A stretch of DNA of 55,013 nucleotides from Clostridia bacterium (GTDB taxonomy: Bacteria; Bacillota; Clostridia; Oscillospirales; CAG-272): positions 1 to 55,013 of the forward strand of contig JAFYOX010000111.1 in the NCBI GenBank assembly GCA_017547755.1. The letters are read 5' to 3'. Every line of letters begins with the position of its first letter. Within the stretch, counting starts at the first letter, position 1. Of this stretch, positions 50,995 to 55,013 are shown in pieces. The notes under the pieces were generated by a model. It saw only the letters and a program-made list of their open reading frames with translations. It was not told the DNA's origin and did no database searches. The position numbers and the translations under genes are program-made.

Positions 50995-51031
50995 CGGGGA
51001 GGAACTTTTTTAAGAAAAGTTCCTCCCCGAC
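50995..51031 (+). terminator. Hairpin terminator after alaS, intergenic repeat family
   Basis: A perfect 16-bp stem (TCGGGGAGGAACTTTT and complement, TTAAG loop). It is a copy of the GGGGAnnAACTTTT palindrome found elsewhere in the window. No long T-tract follows. Confidence 0.7.
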
Positions 51032-51032
51032 T

Positions 51033-51062
51033 TGCATAAAGACGGTCCGGACTGCTATAATG
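51033..51062 (+). promoter_or_regulatory. Promoter of the metallo-hydrolase gene
   Basis: TTGCAT (51033-51038), 18-base spacer and TATAAT (51057-51062), with GGAGG and the ATG about 25 bases downstream. Confidence 0.75.
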
Positions 51063-51084
51063 AAGAAAAAACGGAGGTTTCTCC

Positions 51085-51939
51085 ATGAAAATTACGTTTC
51101 TCGGGACGGCGGCGGCTACGGCGTGTCCGCTGGTGTTCTGCCGGTGTGCGGCTTGCCGTACGGCGTGGAAAAGGGGAGGGAAGGATTTCCGCCGGCGTTC
51201 GAGCGTGCTGATCGGGGACGATCTGCTGATCGATCTCGGACCGGACGTGATGAGTGCCGCGTTTGCGTTCGGTGCGGACATCAGCCGGGTACGGTATCTG
51301 CTGCAGACTCACTCCCACTCCGACCATTTTGATGCCGGGCATTTCATCACCCGGATCGCCGATTATGCAGCGTCGGACACGCTTCCTTTTGAGCTCTGCG
51401 CTTCGCCGGAGACGCTCCGGCATATGTCCGAGCGTCTGGCACGCGAGGAAGACGGTGCGTCTCTGATGACGCCGGAGTGGCAGGAACGGCTGAACCTGAC
51501 GGTGCATCCGATGCGTCACGGCGATGTCATCGAAGCCGGCGGACGGCGGATCACCGCCGTCGGAAGCAATCACGATCCGAACGACGGCTCTCTCCTCTGG
51601 GCGATCGAGGAAGACGGCGCGGCGTTTCTCTATGCCACGGATACGATGAAATTCACGGACGAAGCAATCGATCTTTTCCGTTCCCGCGGGTTCCGCTTTG
51701 ACGCCGTGGCGATCGACCATACCTACGGTCCCGGAACACCCGGCGGCGGTCATCTGTGCGCCGACGAGGTGATTGCCGAGATGGAGCGTCTGCGGACAGC
51801 GGGCGTTCTTGCACCTTCGTGCCGGATTCTGGCGACGCACATTTCCCATGAAGGGATGCCTCTGCACGACGAACTGAGCGAATTTGCGTCCGCACACGGG
51901 TACGGGATCGCATGGGACGGTCTGACCGTCGAAGTATAA
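51085..51939 (+). CDS. Metallo-beta-lactamase-fold hydrolase, PhnP-like
   Basis: A 284-residue MBL-fold protein. The zinc motif is THSHSDHFD with His76, His78, Asp80 and His81. Additional ligands probably lie in ITAVGSNHDPND, LLYATDT-type ATDTMKF and ILATHISHEG. The N-terminal FLGTAAATACPLVFCRCAACRTAW, with Cys residues, is typical of the PhnP/phosphodiesterase group. It probably hydrolyses a phosphodiester such as a cyclic sugar phosphate; the substrate is uncertain. It has its own promoter and terminator. Confidence 0.82.
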   Translation: MKITFLGTAAATACPLVFCRCAACRTAWKRGGKDFRRRSSVLIGDDLLIDLGPDVMSAAFAFGADISRVRYLLQTHSHSDHFDAGHFITRIADYAASDTLPFELCASPETLRHMSERLAREEDGASLMTPEWQERLNLTVHPMRHGDVIEAGGRRITAVGSNHDPNDGSLLWAIEEDGAAFLYATDTMKFTDEAIDLFRSRGFRFDAVAIDHTYGPGTPGGGHLCADEVIAEMERLRTAGVLAPSCRILATHISHEGMPLHDELSEFASAHGYGIAWDGLTVEV

Positions 51940-51943
51940 TAGG

Positions 51944-51972
51944 AAAAACGTCCGGTCTGCCGGACGTTTTTT
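51944..51972 (+). terminator. Terminator of the metallo-hydrolase gene
   Basis: AAAAACGTCCGG, TCTG loop, CCGGACGTTTTTT: a 12-bp perfect stem with a T-tract. Confidence 0.92.
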
Positions 51973-51984
51973 GCGGAAAATCAT

Positions 51985-52024
51985 GGATTCCGTCTTGCGC
52001 GGAAGGACGGAATCCTGTTATAAT
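51985..52024 (+). promoter_or_regulatory. Aldo/keto reductase promoter with operator-like inverted repeat
   Basis: TTGCGC (51995-52000), 18-base spacer and TATAAT (52019-52024). A perfect 10-bp inverted repeat, GGATTCCGTC (51985-51994) and GACGGAATCC (52006-52015), encloses the -35 box. A protein binding the repeat would block RNA polymerase, so it is a good operator candidate. Confidence 0.65.
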
Positions 52025-52054
52025 AGAAGAAAAACGACCAACGGAGGTTTTTCT

Positions 52055-53038
52055 ATGAATACGATTTCTTTTCGTACGTATCCCGTGCCGCTGTCGCGCA
52101 TCTGTCTCGGAACGGCGGGCTTCGGCAATGCCGGTCTGACCGGGGAACCGCTCGCGCAGGCGTTCGCGATCCTGGACGCATACTATGCGATGGGCGGACG
52201 TTTCCTTGATACGGCGAATGTTTACGGCCGCTGGGGTGTGGACCGCACCAACGCATCCGAGCTGGTGCTCGGACGATGGCTGAAGGAACGCCGGATCACT
52301 GACATGACGATCACCACCAAGGCTTGCCACTGGGCTCCGGAAGCACCGGACGTTTCCCGCGTGACCGCAGACGCTATGGCGCACGACGTGGAAGAAAGCC
52401 GCGCTTCGCTCGGTCTGGACAGGCTCGACATCCTGCTTCTCCACCGCGACAACGAGGCTGTGGACATCCGGACGATCGTGGATTTCTGCGTTTCCTATGT
52501 GGACAAGGGCATCATCGAACGGTTCGGCTTCTCGAATTTCCGTGCGGACCGCGTAAAGACGGCGATCGAATATCTCGGCGCGGACTGGGACCGTTATTTT
52601 GTCGGCGTATCGAACGAGCAGAGCCTTGCCATGGACGGTGCGGAAGGATATGCCCCCGGTTCCGGCATGATCGCGACCGACGCGGCTCTGCGCGGCGTAC
52701 AGGCAGTGCATGAATTCCCACTGTTCCCGTACTCCTCGATCGCGCACGGCTTCTTCACGAAATTACAGCGGTGCGGCGCCGTATACGACGGCGCATGGAA
52801 GAATACCGACGATTTCCGCGGGAACAGAGCATGGCTCACCGCGAAAAACGGCGCGGCGTACAACCGTCTGACCGCACTTTCGGCGGAAAAGGGAATGTCG
52901 CTGTCCATGCTTTCGCTCGGCTATCTGCTCGCACAGCCGTACACTCTCCCCGTGATGACCGTCAGCCGCACGGAACAGCTCGACGAGCTGAACGCCGTCG
53001 CGGAAACCGCATGGGATACGGCGATGTTTGAAGCGTGA
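52055..53038 (+). CDS. Aldo/keto reductase family protein
   Basis: A 327-residue aldo/keto reductase. The usual catalytic tetrad lies in GGRFLDTANVYGRWG (Asp, Tyr), ITTKACHW (Lys) and LDILLLHRDN (His). The core is IERFGFSNFRADRVKTA and SIAHGFFTK. The C-terminus MTVSRTEQLDELNAVAE lines the cofactor. It probably reduces a sugar or similar carbonyl with NAD(P)H. GGAGG precedes ATG 52055. It ends immediately beside the convergent AraC-family gene with no terminator between. Confidence 0.87.
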   Translation: MNTISFRTYPVPLSRICLGTAGFGNAGLTGEPLAQAFAILDAYYAMGGRFLDTANVYGRWGVDRTNASELVLGRWLKERRITDMTITTKACHWAPEAPDVSRVTADAMAHDVEESRASLGLDRLDILLLHRDNEAVDIRTIVDFCVSYVDKGIIERFGFSNFRADRVKTAIEYLGADWDRYFVGVSNEQSLAMDGAEGYAPGSGMIATDAALRGVQAVHEFPLFPYSSIAHGFFTKLQRCGAVYDGAWKNTDDFRGNRAWLTAKNGAAYNRLTALSAEKGMSLSMLSLGYLLAQPYTLPVMTVSRTEQLDELNAVAETAWDTAMFEA

Positions 53039-53917
53039 TCAGAGCCGTTTTTTCCGGCGGTATTCCAGCGGCGTCTGTCCGAACAGTTTACGGAAGGATT
53101 CCGAAAAATAACTGATTCCGCTGAATCCGCAGGCGAGGGCGATCTCCGTGACGGACAGTTCCGTGGTCAGAAGAAGTTCCGACGCTTTGCCGAGACGGTA
53201 GTGATTGAGGTAGGTGGTCGGCGTTTTGCGGACGTATTTCCCGAACAGACGGCAGCATTTGCTTTCGCAGACCCGTCCCGCTTCGGCGATTTGGGAAAGG
53301 GAAAGTTTTTCCGCATAATGCTGTTCGATGAGATCGAGCATCGCCTGGATGGAAGCGAGGTCGTTCGCGTCGGAGCCGTTCTGCGGAGCGGGTTCCGGCA
53401 TATTTTCGAAGAGCAGAGACCAGATATAACAGAATAATCCGTGGATCTTCAGATGTGCCGCCTTGCTTTTGCTCTGGCGGTACATTTCGTTTAAGGCGCC
53501 GATCACTTCCGTCTGCCAGTCCTCTTCCTGCCGCAGAATGAGATAGGGCATACTGCGGTTCCGGGTCACCCGAAGGACATAGGTGCTGTCGAAAAACGGC
53601 GACATACTCAGCATTTTCGGATTCAGGCGGATGCAGAGGATTTCCGAGGGTTCTTCCCCGACCGGACGGGCATAGTGCATCTGGCGGGAGTTGACAAAGA
53701 TCGTCTCGCCGGGGTGCAGGGTGAGGAGCTCCCCGTTGACGCTGTGTTCCGCCGTTCCGCGGAGCGTGACGAGGAATTCCACGTCGTTGTGCCAGTGAGC
53801 GATCCCGCCGCGCTGCCGGAGCGTCGGGTGTTCACAGACCAGCAGGCGGATAAAGGCATCGTAATCGGGAAAGGAATATTTCACCCGTTCGCCCTGTGTT
53901 TCGTCCAGTATTATCAT
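53039..53917 (-). CDS. AraC-family transcriptional regulator
   Basis: A 292-residue regulator. The N-terminal cupin has GGIAHWHNDVEFLVTLRGTAEHSVNG and LHPGETIFVNSRQMHYARP. The C-terminal two-HTH domain (about 190-292) has LSLSQIAEAGRVCESKCCRLFGKYVRKTPTTYLNHYRLGKASELLLTTELSVTEIALACGFSGISYFSESFRKLFGQTPLEYRR in outline. Such proteins usually sense sugars or related metabolites. It lies between the reductase (convergent) and an acetyltransferase (divergent), both possible targets. ATG 53917 follows CAGGAG. Confidence 0.9.
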   Translation of the reverse strand: MIILDETQGERVKYSFPDYDAFIRLLVCEHPTLRQRGGIAHWHNDVEFLVTLRGTAEHSVNGELLTLHPGETIFVNSRQMHYARPVGEEPSEILCIRLNPKMLSMSPFFDSTYVLRVTRNRSMPYLILRQEEDWQTEVIGALNEMYRQSKSKAAHLKIHGLFCYIWSLLFENMPEPAPQNGSDANDLASIQAMLDLIEQHYAEKLSLSQIAEAGRVCESKCCRLFGKYVRKTPTTYLNHYRLGKASELLLTTELSVTEIALACGFSGISYFSESFRKLFGQTPLEYRRKKRL

Positions 53918-53993
53918 GATTTTCTCCTGATATACAGAATTGTTATAAAAACAACGAATATTATGATAGATTTTTGCTTTTGGATACAGTATA

Positions 53994-54022
53994 ATCATAA
54001 CATCGGGGCGGCGGAAAGTCAA
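53994..54022 (-). promoter_or_regulatory. Promoter of the AraC-family gene
   Basis: TTGACT (54017-54022) and TATGAT (53994-53999) on the minus strand, 17 bases apart. It is back to back with the acetyltransferase promoter, so one operator could control both. Confidence 0.78.
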
Positions 54023-54031
54023 TATCTCCGC

Positions 54032-54060
54032 TTTACAAAACGGTGAAAATATGGTATCCT
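54032..54060 (+). promoter_or_regulatory. Promoter of the acetyltransferase gene
   Basis: TTTACA (54032-54037), 17-base spacer and TATCCT (54055-54060), 40 bases before the ATG. Confidence 0.72.
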
Positions 54061-54100
54061 ATCGTATATCAGACATCAGACATACGGAGGAACGAAGACC

Positions 54101-54718
54101 ATGACCATGAAAGAAAAAATGCAGTGCGGCGAGCTGTATCTCTGCGAAGATCCGGAGATCGTCGAAGAACAGCGCCTTTGCCTCGAAAAACTCTACGATT
54201 TCAACCAGACCCGTCCGTCGGAACTCGACAAGCGTACGGAAATGCTGAAGGATATGTTTGCGGAGATCGGTGAAGACTGCTACATTGAGCCGCCGCTGCA
54301 CGCGAACTGGGGCGGACACCACGTCCACTTCGGAAACGGCGTATACGCCAATTTCAACCTGACCCTTGTGGATGACTCGCACATCTACGTCGGCGACAGC
54401 ACCATGTTCGGTCCGAACTGCGTTCTCTCGACGGCGGGGCATCCGATCGATCCCGAGCTGCGCGAGCTGGTGTACCAGTACAATATGCCGATCCATATCG
54501 GGAAAAACTGCTGGCTGGGAGCGGGCGTCCTCGTCATGCCCGGCGTGACCATCGGCGACAACACCGTCATCGGCGCGGGAAGCGTAGTCACAAAAGATAT
54601 TCCCGCCAATGTGGTGGCATTCGGCACGCCCTGCCGCGTGATCCGCGAGATCGGCGAACGGGACAGGGAATATTACTTCCGTGACAAAAAAATTAACTGG
54701 GACGAAATCAAAAAATAA
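54101..54718 (+). CDS. Maltose/galactoside O-acetyltransferase-like (hexapeptide family)
   Basis: A 205-residue left-handed beta-helix acetyltransferase of LacA/Maa type. The N-terminal helices (EEQRLCLEKLYDFNQTRPSELDKRTEMLKDMF) are the Mac domain. Hexapeptide repeats follow: HVHFGNGVYANFNLTLVDDSHIYVGDSTMFGPNC, catalytic His114 in STAGHPIDPELRE, then GKNCWLGAGVLVMPGVTIGDNTVIGAGSVVTKDIPANVVAFGTPCRVI. It transfers acetyl from acetyl-CoA to a sugar hydroxyl. GGAGG lies ten bases before the ATG. The start could also be ATG 54107. Confidence 0.93.
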   Translation: MTMKEKMQCGELYLCEDPEIVEEQRLCLEKLYDFNQTRPSELDKRTEMLKDMFAEIGEDCYIEPPLHANWGGHHVHFGNGVYANFNLTLVDDSHIYVGDSTMFGPNCVLSTAGHPIDPELRELVYQYNMPIHIGKNCWLGAGVLVMPGVTIGDNTVIGAGSVVTKDIPANVVAFGTPCRVIREIGERDREYYFRDKKINWDEIKK

Positions 54719-54764
54719 AAAATATTACGGCGATTCCTGTATGTGTGAGAGCTTACAGTCGCAG

Positions 54765-54801
54765 TACGGCGGTATTTGTTGGGAGTACCGCCGTATTTTT
54801 T
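54765..54801 (+). terminator. Terminator of the acetyltransferase gene
   Basis: TACGGCGGTA and TACCGCCGTA form a 10-bp perfect stem followed by six T. Confidence 0.9.
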
Positions 54802-54817
54802 GGGAGATATTTTTCTC

Positions 54818-54848
54818 GGGGGAAACTTTTTTAGAAAAAGTTTCTCCC
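54818..54848. repeat. Copy of the intergenic palindrome family
   Basis: GGGGGAAACTTTTT with AAAAAGTTTC(T)CCC, one interruption. It lies between the acetyltransferase terminator and the convergent tRNA terminator. Confidence 0.65.
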
Positions 54849-54874
54849 TTGAATTCTGCAAATCCGCAAAAGGA

Positions 54875-54905
54875 CAAAAAAAGCGATGTACTTTCGTACA
54901 TCGCT
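54875..54905 (-). terminator. Terminator of the tRNA-Gly gene
   Basis: On the minus strand AGCGATGTAC, GAAA loop, GTACATCGCT and then a run of T. Confidence 0.93.
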
Positions 54906-54917
54906 ATAACTTGAACA

Positions 54918-54990
54918 AGCGGATTACGGGGCTCGAACCCGCCACCTCAACCTTGGCAAGGTTGCGCTCTACCAAATGAGCTAAATCCGC
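54918..54990 (-). tRNA. tRNA-Gly, anticodon GCC
   Basis: A complete 73-nt cloverleaf on the minus strand. The acceptor GCGGATT pairs with AATCCGC, the D arm is GCTC/GAGC, the anticodon stem CAACC/GGTTG encloses loop TTGCCAA (anticodon GCC), and the T arm GCGGG/CCCGT has the TTCGAGC loop. CCA is not encoded and must be added after transcription. The promoter lies beyond the window. Confidence 0.97.
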
Positions 54991-55013
54991 GTTTCCGAAG
55001 TGCGCCAATCTCA

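Noticed and set aside
54776-54979. A 67-codon plus-strand open frame at the right edge
   Set aside because: It spans a terminator, a palindromic repeat and the antisense of tRNA-Gly.

Overview
The window looks like chromosomal DNA of an uncultured, gut-type member of the Clostridia, probably of Oscillospiraceae/Oscillospirales kind. The evidence is moderately high GC, consensus sigma-A promoters (TTGACA-N17-TATAAT), a T-box riboswitch, a Gram-positive-type nusA/infB operon (rimP-nusA-rnpM-rplGA-infB), lipobox lipoproteins and strong AAGGAG-type ribosome binding sites. The lineage is inferred from gene content; no rRNA is present to confirm it.

Layout. 1-1191: 3' part of a cell-surface protein with Listeria/Bacteroides-type repeats. 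1244-7192 (minus): rimP-nusA-rnpM-rplGA-infB operon, with a 255-bp inverted-repeat element inserted between nusA and rnpM. 7264-10693 (minus): lipoprotein, cysteine desulfurase, sugar phosphate isomerase-like and HAD phosphatase operon. 10780-12380: pyruvate kinase. 12456-24926: a compact block of 15 co-directional tailed-phage structural genes. 24929-28686 (minus): TAXI-type TRAP transporter (binding protein, DUF1850 protein, fused permease). 28760-32651 (minus): rRNA methyltransferase, MurJ and glycosyltransferase. 32713-37380 (minus): T-box, uridine kinase-like, valS and an L-glyceraldehyde-3-phosphate reductase-like gene. 37416-37966: a gene-free stretch packed with about a dozen perfect hairpins. 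38023-43301: two tandem paralogous solute-binding lipoproteins and an ABC exporter. 43456-48238: radA, a short cytosolic GH78 rhamnosidase-like enzyme, a nucleotidyltransferase-like protein and an XRE regulator. 48252-54801: alaS, a metallo-beta-lactamase-fold protein, an aldo/keto reductase, an AraC regulator and a maltose/galactoside acetyltransferase. 54875-54990 (minus): tRNA-Gly(GCC) and its terminator.

The most interesting region is the phage-derived block. It holds terminase, portal, scaffold, P22-like coat, connectors, tail tube, a very short tape measure and a baseplate. It has no integrase, repressor, replication or lysis gene and no visible attachment repeats. It sits between housekeeping genes with its own promoter and terminator, every frame is open, and it contains copies of the host's own intergenic hairpin repeat. 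This is the profile expected of a domesticated particle such as a gene transfer agent, although a decayed prophage cannot be excluded.

Other notable points are the hairpin array at 37.4-38.0 kb, a family of GGGGAAAnCTTTTT palindromes spread between genes (and paired as an inverted-repeat element inside the nusA operon), and a T-box that would place a uridine kinase-like gene together with valS under amino-acid-starvation control.
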